Shown: positions 50,092 through 57,927 of the stretch, one piece after another
Layout: the number at the start of each line of letters is the position of its first letter
How positions within the stretch are numbered: the stretch's first letter is position 1
Virus record (IMG/VR): IMGVR_UViG_3300025646_000032
Span: 1 to 64,000 of that record
Reading direction: 5' to 3' (one strand)
From: a virus
DNA: 64,000 nucleotides
Position numbers and translations under genes: made by a program
The notes under the pieces: generated by a model
The model's database searches: none
What the model was told of the DNA's origin: nothing
The model's input: the letters and a program-made list of their open reading frames with translations, nothing else

Positions 50092-50728
50092 ATGCGTCCC
50101 GTGCTTCAAAAAGTTTTTCTACAAAGTTATCTCTCTTTTGTAAAAACACTATGGGCTCTTCTCCTTCAACTGCCATTAAAATAACAGTTTGAGATACGGG
50201 TATGCCAGTAAGTTCCTCAAACATAATTGCGTAAGCGCTACATTGTATGAAGTAGTTCTCGCACTGTGAGGGTGTCTTTCTTCTCTTTGATGTTTTAAAA
50301 TCAATAACAGATAACTTGCCATTATATTCTGCGATACAATCAACTTGTCCTGCAAGTCTTAAATGTTCACTATAGAGCTTTGTCTCCAATGCTCTAATAT
50401 TATTTATATCGTCTAACAAAGGGCGAAACTTACGAAACATTTCTTTGTCAATATAATTTAGATGAGTATCCTCTGTCAACTTATTGTCAAGAATGTCTTC
50501 ACAAAGTTTGTGAATACGAGTACCACGTGTCGTGGCTTGTTTAGAAATTTTATCTGCTTCAGCCTCGCCAATACGTTGACGCCAGGCCTGAATAAATGGT
50601 TTAGATTTGTGAGATAAAATTGTAGTAACAGAAGGCAAATGATCACCGGACGGAGTAACATACCTCCGTCCGTTTTCTGTATTTACTTGTTTGAGTTTAG
50701 GTACTTCTACTAGATTATGAATAAACAC
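50060..50728 (-). CDS. PD-(D/E)XK exonuclease-like protein (RecB/Cas4 nuclease fold)
   Basis: 222 residues. The core nuclease motifs are GTRIHKLCEDIL (motif with H), AGQVDCIAEYNGKLSVIDFK-TSK (D and DxK of PD-(D/E)XK) and QCSAYAIMFEE (the Q-x3-Y motif of the RecB-family). Such proteins trim or recombine DNA; in marine T4-like phages this gene is common near the replication region. No iron-sulfur cysteine cluster of Cas4 type is evident. Two bases downstream of the gene at 50731-51093. Confidence 0.8.
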   Translation of the reverse strand: MFIHNLVEVPKLKQVNTENGRRYVTPSGDHLPSVTTILSHKSKPFIQAWRQRIGEAEADKISKQATTRGTRIHKLCEDILDNKLTEDTHLNYIDKEMFRKFRPLLDDINNIRALETKLYSEHLRLAGQVDCIAEYNGKLSVIDFKTSKRRKTPSQCENYFIQCSAYAIMFEELTGIPVSQTVILMAVEGEEPIVFLQKRDNFVEKLFEARDAYENEILKRGN

Positions 50729-50730
50729 TA

Positions 50731-51093
50731 TTAAATAAAAGTCCCATCTCTTGGAGTTCCTGCCATAACACCTGAACAGTAACCTGGTCCGTATTGTAGC
50801 CTACGGTTCATTTCAAAACCATCAAACAAGTTACCTCTAGCTTTGTTAAGAGCTGGACCTGCCCAACCCTGAGCTAAAAGTACATCGCCTTCTTTGAACT
50901 TCTCATGGGCTAAGTTAATAAAACCCCAAACAGATCTGGAACCAGGTTGGTCCTCTCTGATGATTTTAATAAACTTTCTACCAGCCTTGTAAGTACAATT
51001 AAAGCCGTCTGCTAAAGTTGGATAATCTTTGCAGTGTTGTTCTACAATATCCTGACAAAGTTTTTCTACTACTTCTTTAAGTTCTGTTCTCAT
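50731..51093 (-). CDS. Hypothetical protein, first gene after early promoter
   Basis: 120 residues, unrecognised. TELKEVVEKLCQDIVEQHCK, then FNCTYKAGRKFIKIIREDQP, SVWGFINLAHEKFKEGDVLL and YGPGYCSGVMAGTPRDGTFI. Compact, soluble, with glycine- and aromatic-rich C-terminus. The ATG at 51093 has GAGG at a good distance; an ATG at 51111 lacks one. Driven by the consensus promoter at 51125-51153, so likely early. Co-transcribed with the nuclease and dioxygenase. Confidence 0.65.
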   Translation of the reverse strand: MRTELKEVVEKLCQDIVEQHCKDYPTLADGFNCTYKAGRKFIKIIREDQPGSRSVWGFINLAHEKFKEGDVLLAQGWAGPALNKARGNLFDGFEMNRRLQYGPGYCSGVMAGTPRDGTFI

Positions 51094-51124
51094 ATTTTCC
51101 TCACTTCTCATTGTTTATGCGTAC

Positions 51125-51153
51125 ATTATAGCACCTATTTCAGCAAAAGTCAA
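51125..51153 (-). promoter_or_regulatory. Consensus sigma70-like promoter
   Basis: TTGACT (51153-51148), 17-base spacer, TATAAT (51130-51125), minus strand. Drives the 51093-49069 operon. It sits in a 114-base gap downstream of PhoH that holds nothing else visible. Confidence 0.82.
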
Positions 51154-51207
51154 GCCTTTTTTACAAAAAATAGTGAATTTCTTTTGTAAGAATATCAATA
51201 ACTTACG

Positions 51208-51960
51208 TTAGGTGCCGTATTCATCCTCATATTTTAGCCTTGCTTCAATGTATTCTTTAACAAGATCAGAACGTACAATATCGTCTGTTGTAAACTCAAC
51301 AATTTTAAATGATTTCATATTTTCGGCGATAACCATGAATTTTTGTAATCCTGACATATCATGTCTCTTATATAAGTCAGTTTGTCTAAAATCACCGCAA
51401 AAAATAACTTTAGTGTTTACACCAATTCGTGTCATTATAGAGTTTAATTCCATATCTGTCATATTCTGACATTCGTCTACAATAACAATAGAATTGTCTA
51501 ATGTAATACCCCTAACAAAAGACGTACACATAAAGTCCATATATTTTTGTTCAATTAAACGTTGATATGGCTTTTCTTTTCCTGGAAATAGTTCTTGGCA
51601 CATTGCTTGATAAGGTAACGAATAAATTTCAATTTTATCCTTATCGTCACCTGGCAAGTGTCCAATTTCTCTTGATGGTACTGCTGAACGAACTAAGACC
51701 ACTTTTCGGTAAGGTGTTCCTTTCATGAGAACTTCCTCTAATGCTCGATACAGCGCAATATATGTTTTACCTGTACCTGCACAACCGTGTAATAAAAATG
51801 CTAAGGCATTTTTTGATTTGTATTGAGCAAAAAACTGTCCTTGCATTTCAGTTATTGCATCAATTGTCACCATGTCCTCGATTCTCATTCTGAGAGAATT
51901 GCTTGCTCCTGGTGCTGCACCTTGAGTGTGTACTAAGTCTAGTGCTTTACGTTTTGCCAT
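51208..51960 (-). CDS. phoH: PhoH-like ATPase
   Basis: 250 residues. Walker A GCAGTGKT (59-66), Walker B IVIVDECQ (158-165), then NTKVIFCGDFRQTD (sensor-like) and the final VEFTTDDIVRSDLVKEYIEA, all standard for the PhoH family. PhoH is widespread in marine phages and often associated with phosphate stress, though its activity there is not settled. The ATG at 51960 has GGAG about 9 bases upstream. A longer frame to 52014 would run through a terminator hairpin and is rejected. Confidence 0.93.
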   Translation of the reverse strand: MAKRKALDLVHTQGAAPGASNSLRMRIEDMVTIDAITEMQGQFFAQYKSKNALAFLLHGCAGTGKTYIALYRALEEVLMKGTPYRKVVLVRSAVPSREIGHLPGDDKDKIEIYSLPYQAMCQELFPGKEKPYQRLIEQKYMDFMCTSFVRGITLDNSIVIVDECQNMTDMELNSIMTRIGVNTKVIFCGDFRQTDLYKRHDMSGLQKFMVIAENMKSFKIVEFTTDDIVRSDLVKEYIEARLKYEDEYGT

Positions 51961-51988
51961 TTTGGTCTTTCTCCGTTTTTTAGATGAG

Positions 51989-52025
51989 AAAAGGGCAGAG
52001 TGCCTATTTGACATTCTGCCCTTTT
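51989..52025 (-). terminator. Terminator hairpin upstream of PhoH
   Basis: Minus strand: AAAAGGGCAGA pairs with TCTGCCCTTTT (11 bp, plus two inner pairs after one mismatch), loop TCAAATAGG. The A/T ends make it potentially bidirectional. It lies between the stop of the gene at 52050 and the PhoH ATG at 51960. Confidence 0.85.
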
Positions 52026-52049
52026 GTTGGTTTAGAAACTGCTGGATTT

Positions 52050-52370
52050 TTAGCTGTCAGTGCTAATATTTCCTATTTTCTTCTTTACTTTTTTAACGGC
52101 GTCTCGAATCTTAACCGACGTGGCGTCTTTCTTGCCCCATGTTTCTGCAAGCGCACTAGTAGGGTTACTTTGGGCAACCCTGGATAAAACATCTTTAAAG
52201 CCAGCTGGTGGTTTAGTTCGATCACCAGTTCCCTTCACTAAACTTGGAGCCCCTGTAATAATTGATTTAACATTAGGGTTTTCTTCCAAGTATTTGACCT
52301 TTTCATCCCACGACATAATTTTGTCATGTACTTCTCCGGTTTCGATGTTTTCAAAACTGTATATTGGCAT
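52050..52370 (-). CDS. Small protein resembling a zinc-ribbon regulator without cysteines
   Basis: 106 residues. MPIYSFENIETGEVHDKIMS has the shape of the FmdB-type N-terminus (MPIYEF-C-C), but there are no cysteines, so no zinc is bound. The rest, VKYLEENPNVKSIITGAPSL, GDRTKPPAGFKDVLSRVAQS and a basic C-terminal helix, matches a small protein often seen in marine T4-like phages. The function is unknown. It ends just before a terminator. 3 bases after the gene at 52374. Confidence 0.65.
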   Translation of the reverse strand: MPIYSFENIETGEVHDKIMSWDEKVKYLEENPNVKSIITGAPSLVKGTGDRTKPPAGFKDVLSRVAQSNPTSALAETWGKKDATSVKIRDAVKKVKKKIGNISTDS

Positions 52371-52373
52371 TAA

Positions 52374-52667
52374 TTATCCTACCTTCTCATCATATATTTC
52401 TTCAACGTGGTCTATAATATTATTTATGATTCTTTTTCCTTTTAATGATAAGAAATCTGTGTGATACAAAGACATTAGGCATCTTCTTATAAACACAGGA
52501 TCTAATTTTTTCATGTACTCTCTAGTATACTTAATTTCTCCAAATCCGTACATGTTTAAGGCTAGAAGAGCCATTTCGATTTCTTCTTCAGAATAGAAAG
52601 ACATCCTGTACCCAAGTACTTTCTTGGGCTTACTTTTCCATCTTTTTAGGTTTATGACGTCTCCCAT
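52374..52667 (-). CDS. Hypothetical small helical protein
   Basis: 97 residues. Basic N-terminus (INLKRWKSKPKKVLGYRMSF) then helices (YSEEEIEMALLALNMYGFGE; YMKKLDPVFIRRCLMSLYH; IINNIIDHVEEIYDEKVG). No recognised domain. 26 bases downstream of the carbamoyltransferase and 3 bases from the next gene, so co-transcribed with them. No promoter is visible in front of it. Confidence 0.6.
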   Translation of the reverse strand: MGDVINLKRWKSKPKKVLGYRMSFYSEEEIEMALLALNMYGFGEIKYTREYMKKLDPVFIRRCLMSLYHTDFLSLKGKRIINNIIDHVEEIYDEKVG

Positions 52668-52693
52668 ATCTTTATTTAGTTAAATTTAGTATT

Positions 52694-54145
52694 TCACTTA
52701 GCCGTAAAAACCTTAACACCATAGTGTTTTTCAAAGTCTTTTGCATTCTCTTCGGTGTTAACAATGGGCTGTCCTTTAATATTTAAACTTGTATTAAGTA
52801 ACATAGGACACCCTGTTTTTTCTTTCCATTTTGTAAGTAAGTTATACAAACCTGGGTGTTGCAATTTTGTTACTGTCTGCACTCTACTGGTTCCGTCTTG
52901 GTGTACAATAGCAGGGTATTTTTCAGGCTCTTTTGCTTCCACAATATATTGCATGTAAGGAGAGGTGAAGTGTGGACCAACTTTAAAATGATCTCTAACA
53001 TCTTCCTGTCTAATAACAGGAGCAAAAGGACGATATTCCTGTCTGTTTTTAACTGTGTTTACTTTGTCCTTCATCTCTATACCTCTAGGATCAGCGAGAA
53101 GAGAACGATTACCTAAAGCACGTGGACCAAATTCAGCGCGGCCATTTGCCACACCACACATACCGGTTTTAATCAATTCTTTAAACACCTTGTCTACAGG
53201 ATACTCACCCTCAATATTATGCCCCAAGTAAGGAGTTAACCAATTTGCTCTTTCTTTTGTTTGTGCTAAAATAGCACCTAACGAAGAGCCAGCGTCACCA
53301 GGGTTAGGCATAATCCAACTACTCTTAAAATAATCTGGAATAATTCTATTTGCCAGACAATTAAGAGCACACCCTCCCATAAAAACTAAATTTTCTTCAC
53401 CTGTCAGTTCTTTTGCTGTTGTAAGTATTCTTTTTAGATATACTTCATAAACCTTTTGTGTGGCAGCAGCAACATCAAAATAATCTTCCTCAGTAAGTTC
53501 TGGCTTCCACCATCTAATACCCCTGTGAAAATTATCGTGTAAAACAGATAGTTCCATAATTTCATCATAAAACCTATCAGGATTGCCGTAAGCAGCCATG
53601 CCCATTAAAATGTATTCGTCCTCATTTGCTTTTAGGCCAACTCTGTCTGTAAATGCACTGTAAAACAATCCTAATGATTTAGGATACTTCCAGCGATTTA
53701 AACATTTTAAGTCTGTATTAGTACCTTTCCAAATTGAGGTTGTGGTCCACTCTCCAATAGCATCAACAACTAAAACACAAGCGTTTGTAAAATGAGAAGT
53801 ATAATAACCAGCAGAAGCGTGACTTGCATGATGGTCTCCCCATACAACAACACTGTCAAAGATACCATAGCGTTCCATGTATTTCTTAGGTGATAACCAA
53901 ATGTCTTTTTGACCAGCATAAAGTTTTCTTGTTGCTTTAACAAGAGGGTTTTCATACCAGTAAATTTTTTCAGGATATCCATATTCCATCGCCTCCCCAA
54001 TTAAATAGTAATGTAAATCTTTATCGTTTTTCTTTCTAGAAAATCTTTCAGAGTGAGATGCAAAAAGAATATCATTTCCTTTCATCACTGTCAAAGATCC
54101 GTCATGTGTTCCTGCAGCTACACCCCAAACTACTTTATCACTCAT
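52694..54145 (-). CDS. Carbamoyltransferase (NodU/CmcH family)
   Basis: 483 residues. The N-terminal Kae1-like domain has GTHDGS (12-17) and the hallmark DHHASHASAGYYTS (104-117); then LVVDAIGEWTTTS, FMGGCALNCLANR and the C-terminal YrdC-related region GRAEFGPRALGNRSLLADPR, EYRPFAPVI. NodU/CmcH enzymes transfer carbamoyl from carbamoyl phosphate to hydroxyls of sugars or antibiotics. This version likely decorates a glycan. ATG at 54145 in an ATGA overlap with the upstream radical SAM gene, with GGAGG in front. Last enzyme of the cassette. Confidence 0.92.
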   Translation of the reverse strand: MSDKVVWGVAAGTHDGSLTVMKGNDILFASHSERFSRKKNDKDLHYYLIGEAMEYGYPEKIYWYENPLVKATRKLYAGQKDIWLSPKKYMERYGIFDSVVVWGDHHASHASAGYYTSHFTNACVLVVDAIGEWTTTSIWKGTNTDLKCLNRWKYPKSLGLFYSAFTDRVGLKANEDEYILMGMAAYGNPDRFYDEIMELSVLHDNFHRGIRWWKPELTEEDYFDVAAATQKVYEVYLKRILTTAKELTGEENLVFMGGCALNCLANRIIPDYFKSSWIMPNPGDAGSSLGAILAQTKERANWLTPYLGHNIEGEYPVDKVFKELIKTGMCGVANGRAEFGPRALGNRSLLADPRGIEMKDKVNTVKNRQEYRPFAPVIRQEDVRDHFKVGPHFTSPYMQYIVEAKEPEKYPAIVHQDGTSRVQTVTKLQHPGLYNLLTKWKEKTGCPMLLNTSLNIKGQPIVNTEENAKDFEKHYGVKVFTAK

Positions 54146-55653
54146 TCCCATTTCCTCCAAAAACTTGTAAACTCAGGGAACGTGTCTAAAAAGTTAGTTC
54201 CCCTCCTTTCGTCGTGTTGTTTGAAAAACTTAACAAAGTTCTTTCTTGCAATATCAAGTTTTTCTCTAGGCATATTTCTTTCACGCATCCATTCTAGATT
54301 ACGTTTAACTTTGGCAATCTCAAAGTCGTAAAAGCCTACAAAATCATCTACATTAGAATTGTGTTCCATAAACTCGATTGCTTCTTCTAAGTATTTTTCA
54401 AATTCTTCTGGCAAAGTATTAATACACTGCCATTCAGGATTTCTTAAAAGTGGAACATCGAACCAAATACGTTGTCTCGGGTGCACTTCAAAGTCCGGGT
54501 GAGTGTTATAAGGATCGTAGATGGGGATCTTTTTAACACCTTGGTTTTGTCTTGAATACTCGTGTCGTAATTCTAAAATATACTCCAAGAATTCCTTAAA
54601 ACTCGTTAAACTTAAACTGTTAAATGTATTAATAAATGTAATGGTTGTATTACATGTATCCCCTAAAATACGTTCAACATTTGTTTGTAGTGTGTCATAA
54701 TTTAAACCATTTCTAATATATTCTGCTTGTTTTCCTGCTCCGTCCAAACTTACAAATACTGCAAAGTTTTTCACTGCCATATTTACATACCAGTGATTGC
54801 CTGAACCGGGATTAAATCTGTCGCTTTGCCAAATTTGTATTTCTTCTAGTTTTTGAAGTTTTTCAACAAACATGTCCATCAGTTTAGGTTTATCGGGACA
54901 CATATTGCTTGTAACACTTACTTCTAGCCAAGCGTTTGGATTTTCATAAATGTAATCCAACACCTTGTAAGTATTACTATCCATTAATGGCTCTCCTCCA
55001 GTCATACGAAAAACTTCTAGTGTTTTATATAACTCTGGCCACCATTTCCAAAAAGCAGTTACATAAGGATTTTCATCCTGTGCAACTTTAATAGGCATTA
55101 AATCAATTTTTTCTAAATGAGCAATGTCATTGTGTTTCGTAGAATGCCCGTCTTGTCCAATAATATTGTAAGGACCTTCTTTTTTAACTTCTCGTTCCCA
55201 TGTAGTAGACAAGTGAGGGGAACAATAACTGCATTTAAAGTTACATGCCTGATTAAAATTAACTTCAACATAACGTGGATTAATGTTACCAATATCTAAG
55301 GTTTCGATTATATCTTTTCTGGCATTTTGAGCCCAGTATTCTCCACTTCGGTAAATACGATCACTTCTTCCCCCAACGTCCTCAATCTTCCAACAATAAG
55401 AACACCCAGCTGGACGTTTTCCTTCCAACATCATTTTGCGTTCTTCTTTTTTCTGTTTTGTATTGTGCAGAGCAGAAGGATTGTCTTGTATTTCTAAGAC
55501 ATCAATTTTATGTGTAGGGGGGTGATAACAGCTATGTGTTTGTCCGTTAGTAAGGTGCATGGATACCTGCGCCCACTTTGCGTAACACATGGTTTTAGAA
55601 ATATTTCGAAGCTGCTTTTCTGCCTGATCAGCAGCGCTGCCATAATCACTCAT
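54142..55653 (-). CDS. Radical SAM protein (cassette copy 1)
   Basis: 503 residues. The iron-sulfur motif C137-x3-C141-x2-C144 (QACNFKCSYC) and the SAM-side FRMTGGEPLMD are canonical, followed by VSVTSNMC and FVSLDGAG strands of the partial TIM barrel. A 130-residue N-terminal domain has conserved cysteines C23 (MCYAKW), C42 (SCYHP) and C84/C87 (CSYCW), which are shared with the paralogue at 61039-62532. The substrate is unknown. No SPASM-type C-terminal cluster is visible. It is coupled by ATGA to the carbamoyltransferase. Confidence 0.88.
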   Translation of the reverse strand: MSDYGSAADQAEKQLRNISKTMCYAKWAQVSMHLTNGQTHSCYHPPTHKIDVLEIQDNPSALHNTKQKKEERKMMLEGKRPAGCSYCWKIEDVGGRSDRIYRSGEYWAQNARKDIIETLDIGNINPRYVEVNFNQACNFKCSYCSPHLSTTWEREVKKEGPYNIIGQDGHSTKHNDIAHLEKIDLMPIKVAQDENPYVTAFWKWWPELYKTLEVFRMTGGEPLMDSNTYKVLDYIYENPNAWLEVSVTSNMCPDKPKLMDMFVEKLQKLEEIQIWQSDRFNPGSGNHWYVNMAVKNFAVFVSLDGAGKQAEYIRNGLNYDTLQTNVERILGDTCNTTITFINTFNSLSLTSFKEFLEYILELRHEYSRQNQGVKKIPIYDPYNTHPDFEVHPRQRIWFDVPLLRNPEWQCINTLPEEFEKYLEEAIEFMEHNSNVDDFVGFYDFEIAKVKRNLEWMRERNMPREKLDIARKNFVKFFKQHDERRGTNFLDTFPEFTSFWRKWE

Positions 55654-55668
55654 AATATAATCTTTTCT

Positions 55669-55782
55669 TTAGTCGTAAATAAAGGGATCTCGGTCTTTTA
55701 GTTCCTTAATTCTTTTTTCAAGTTCTTTTTTGGCTTTTCTGTCGAGCCACCAATTTTTAATTTTATTCCACAATTTTTTCAT
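55669..55782 (-). CDS. 37-residue basic microprotein
   Basis: 37 codons encoding MKKLWNKIKNWWLDR, a lysine/glutamate helix (KAKKELEKRIKELKD) and DPFIYD. The start is coupled to the upstream stop by TAATG. The amphipathic, tryptophan-containing N-terminus could bind membrane or protein. The compact coupling and clean reading frame support a real gene. The function is unknown. Confidence 0.65.
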   Translation of the reverse strand: MKKLWNKIKNWWLDRKAKKELEKRIKELKDRDPFIYD

Positions 55783-56033
55783 TAAAATATTTTCCTTAAA
55801 TCATATCCAACGGGATTGACAACTTTTATTTCATGTCGCATGCCGTTTTCTTCAATAAACACCATATGAAGGTGTGATAACTTTTTTATACGCTTGACGA
55901 TATACGTCTTGGGAGACACTGTTTCCAACCTGGTTCCGTCAGGCAAAACTTTTGTTTCTGCGGGAAAGTATATTGTTAACTCCCATCTCTCTAAAAATAG
56001 CTTTTTAAAAAAGTTTTTTAATGTTTCCTTCAT
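55782..56033 (-). CDS. Hypothetical small protein
   Basis: 83 residues: a basic amphipathic start (MKETLKNFFKKLFLERWELT) and a beta-rich rest (IYFPAETKVLPDGTRLET; TYIVKRIKKLSHLHMVFIEE; GMRHEIKVVNPVGYDLRKIF). No known domain. It shares one base with the microprotein gene downstream. 9 bases after the SGNH gene. Both are probably a co-expressed pair. Confidence 0.65.
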   Translation of the reverse strand: MKETLKNFFKKLFLERWELTIYFPAETKVLPDGTRLETVSPKTYIVKRIKKLSHLHMVFIEENGMRHEIKVVNPVGYDLRKIF

Positions 56034-56042
56034 ACAATTTAT

Positions 56043-56987
56043 TTATAACGGAAACTTCTTTTTAATATGACTAGCAGTAGATCTCATTACCTCAGCACCA
56101 GGGTGTAACAAATCTCTTGCTCTGTCTGCCTTAGAACCTAAATACGGAACATAATCTACTCTTGCAGCGTGTGCGGCACTCTGGAACCATGAAAAATGAT
56201 AATTTGGGACACCTGCCATATCACACATTTGCTGTATTACAGAAGCAGTAAAGTAGTTTCTTCCCACTTCATTAGACTTTGACAAAAAGTGTGCTAAGTA
56301 TTGTTGAGTTTTATTTTCTCCGTGTATGATTGTTTCTTTTTCTGGATAATTAGCAACATCCCAAGGACCAATACCATAAGCTCGCATATCTTCAAACGTT
56401 AATGCTCTATCTGTTGTTGTATATGAAACAATAACACCTGCTGGCATTGGAAAATATTTAAACAACATTGTTAGGTTGTATAAAATATGTTCGTTAGATC
56501 CTCCAGGATAACCTAAATTGATAAAAGGTCTACCGTTATATGCATCTGCTAATGCAGCATCAAGTGTTTCAAACTCAGACAAGCCTGTTCCAAAAACACA
56601 AGAGCAACCCAATACAACGACGCTGTTTTCCCAATCTATTTTTTCCCAAGGTTGTGCTCTATAACCATTGTTATTTAAATTATAAAACACCTCTTGTGTT
56701 CGGTACTTCCAATCATCAGGTTGTGTTTTTAGGTTATGTTGAAATTTATTTTCGTCGTCTCCTGTTGAAAACTTATAAGCACCTTTTGGCGTCTCATTAC
56801 AAGGCTCTTGGTAAACGAAGGGATAAGTTTCCTGTAAGAAAATAGGTACTGGAAAAACATCACAATCAGGAAAAAATTTTTCTTCTTCATGGATTTTTTT
56901 TCTTCTTTCAACAGGGATATCTTTTGTAATTGTCCAAAAAATATTGGGCTGGTATTGCAATCCATTTGTTTTATAATCACGCTTCAT
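56043..56987 (-). CDS. SGNH/GDSL-like hydrolase (cassette copy 1)
   Basis: 314 residues. An N-terminal extension of about 120 residues precedes an SGNH-like core: block I VVVLGCSCVFGTG (Ser nucleophile region), block II INLGYPGGSNEHILY (Gly), a strand VIVSYTTTDRAL, and the C-terminal DLLHPG (Asp-x-x-His) block V. The family acts on esters, often O-acetyl groups on glycans; here it could deacylate or transfer acyl groups. ATG at 56987 overlaps the upstream SGNH gene by 11 bases and has AGAAG in front. Confidence 0.7.
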   Translation of the reverse strand: MKRDYKTNGLQYQPNIFWTITKDIPVERRKKIHEEEKFFPDCDVFPVPIFLQETYPFVYQEPCNETPKGAYKFSTGDDENKFQHNLKTQPDDWKYRTQEVFYNLNNNGYRAQPWEKIDWENSVVVLGCSCVFGTGLSEFETLDAALADAYNGRPFINLGYPGGSNEHILYNLTMLFKYFPMPAGVIVSYTTTDRALTFEDMRAYGIGPWDVANYPEKETIIHGENKTQQYLAHFLSKSNEVGRNYFTASVIQQMCDMAGVPNYHFSWFQSAAHAARVDYVPYLGSKADRARDLLHPGAEVMRSTASHIKKKFPL

Positions 56988-57927
56988 TTTTAATCTTCTC
57001 ATATAATTTTTCTGCAAACAATTTATGTCCTTTGATAGAAGGATGCGCACAAGGTGTAACCCACCCACCAGGCGATCCTTTTCCCATGTAACCATAATAA
57101 GAGTTTCTATCCAACCCTTCTGCTTGTTCTACCAAATTCATAAATGTAAGTTCGCCATCTGGTTTCCACATATATTGATGCGGCCAATTCTTTTTATAAA
57201 ACTCTTTAGCTTTGCCGTTATAGTGCTGTTCATAAAGAGCATAGTCATAAGCAGGAACGATAATAAGTTTCCATTTTGCTCCTGTCGATTTTAACCAAGT
57301 TTCTAAAATTCTTACTTGTAAAACCTGTTCTTGTAAAATGTTTAAATCTGACAACAAATAATGTTTGTATGCTCCCCACAAATTGCTTCTCCAAATATCT
57401 TCAGGAAAACTATCTTCGTGCGGCCACATTGTAATAAAGTTATGATGATCATTAAGAGTCTTTTGAAAGAAATCAAAACGTTCAACACCTGCTGGGGTGT
57501 AAATAACAATAATTTCCTCTAAACGATGTAACAGTAATTCGGGGTGTGTAAACAGTTGACTAATACTTGCTCTATTACCGTTGCCTCGCATACCAAAGTT
57601 AATACCTGCATGATCTCCTAACATCTCTGCAAGCTGATAAGAATATGCCCGACGTCTTTCGTGCAAATGAAAATCTAATGTTGTGCCATTTTGCATCCAA
57701 CGAAGAGTTTTAACATCATGATATTTGGTTCTAACTTCACTTTGTTGTTCTCTGGTTAGTTTATCCCATTTGAGTGTGTTAGCGCCATCTATATACCAAG
57801 GATAATTATTAAGGATTTCTTCTTCAATGGCTCCTTGTCCATCTGAAAATGAACACCCAAAGCCAATAACAGCCTTCCTGTGTTTTATAATGTCATCGTT
57901 GACACGGGTATACTCATCCTTCCACAT
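56977..57927 (-). CDS. SGNH/GDSL-like hydrolase (cassette copy 2)
   Basis: 316 residues. Block I AVIGFGCSFSDGQG, block II INFGMRGNGNRASI, a strand EIIVIYTPAGVERFDFF, and the C-terminal CAHPSIKGHKLFAEKLY, where the His of the catalytic pair lies. An extra helical region (TREQQSEVRTKYHDVKTLRW) sits between blocks I and II. Paralogous to the next gene, but more typical of SGNH hydrolases. Predicted soluble. Substrate unknown. Confidence 0.75.
   Translation of the reverse strand: MWKDEYTRVNDDIIKHRKAVIGFGCSFSDGQGAIEEEILNNYPWYIDGANTLKWDKLTREQQSEVRTKYHDVKTLRWMQNGTTLDFHLHERRRAYSYQLAEMLGDHAGINFGMRGNGNRASISQLFTHPELLLHRLEEIIVIYTPAGVERFDFFQKTLNDHHNFITMWPHEDSFPEDIWRSNLWGAYKHYLLSDLNILQEQVLQVRILETWLKSTGAKWKLIIVPAYDYALYEQHYNGKAKEFYKKNWPHQYMWKPDGELTFMNLVEQAEGLDRNSYYGYMGKGSPGGWVTPCAHPSIKGHKLFAEKLYEKIKNEA

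Noticed and set aside
51961-52014. Longer PhoH start
   Set aside because: The added codons come from a terminator hairpin. The ATG at 51960 has a proper ribosome site.
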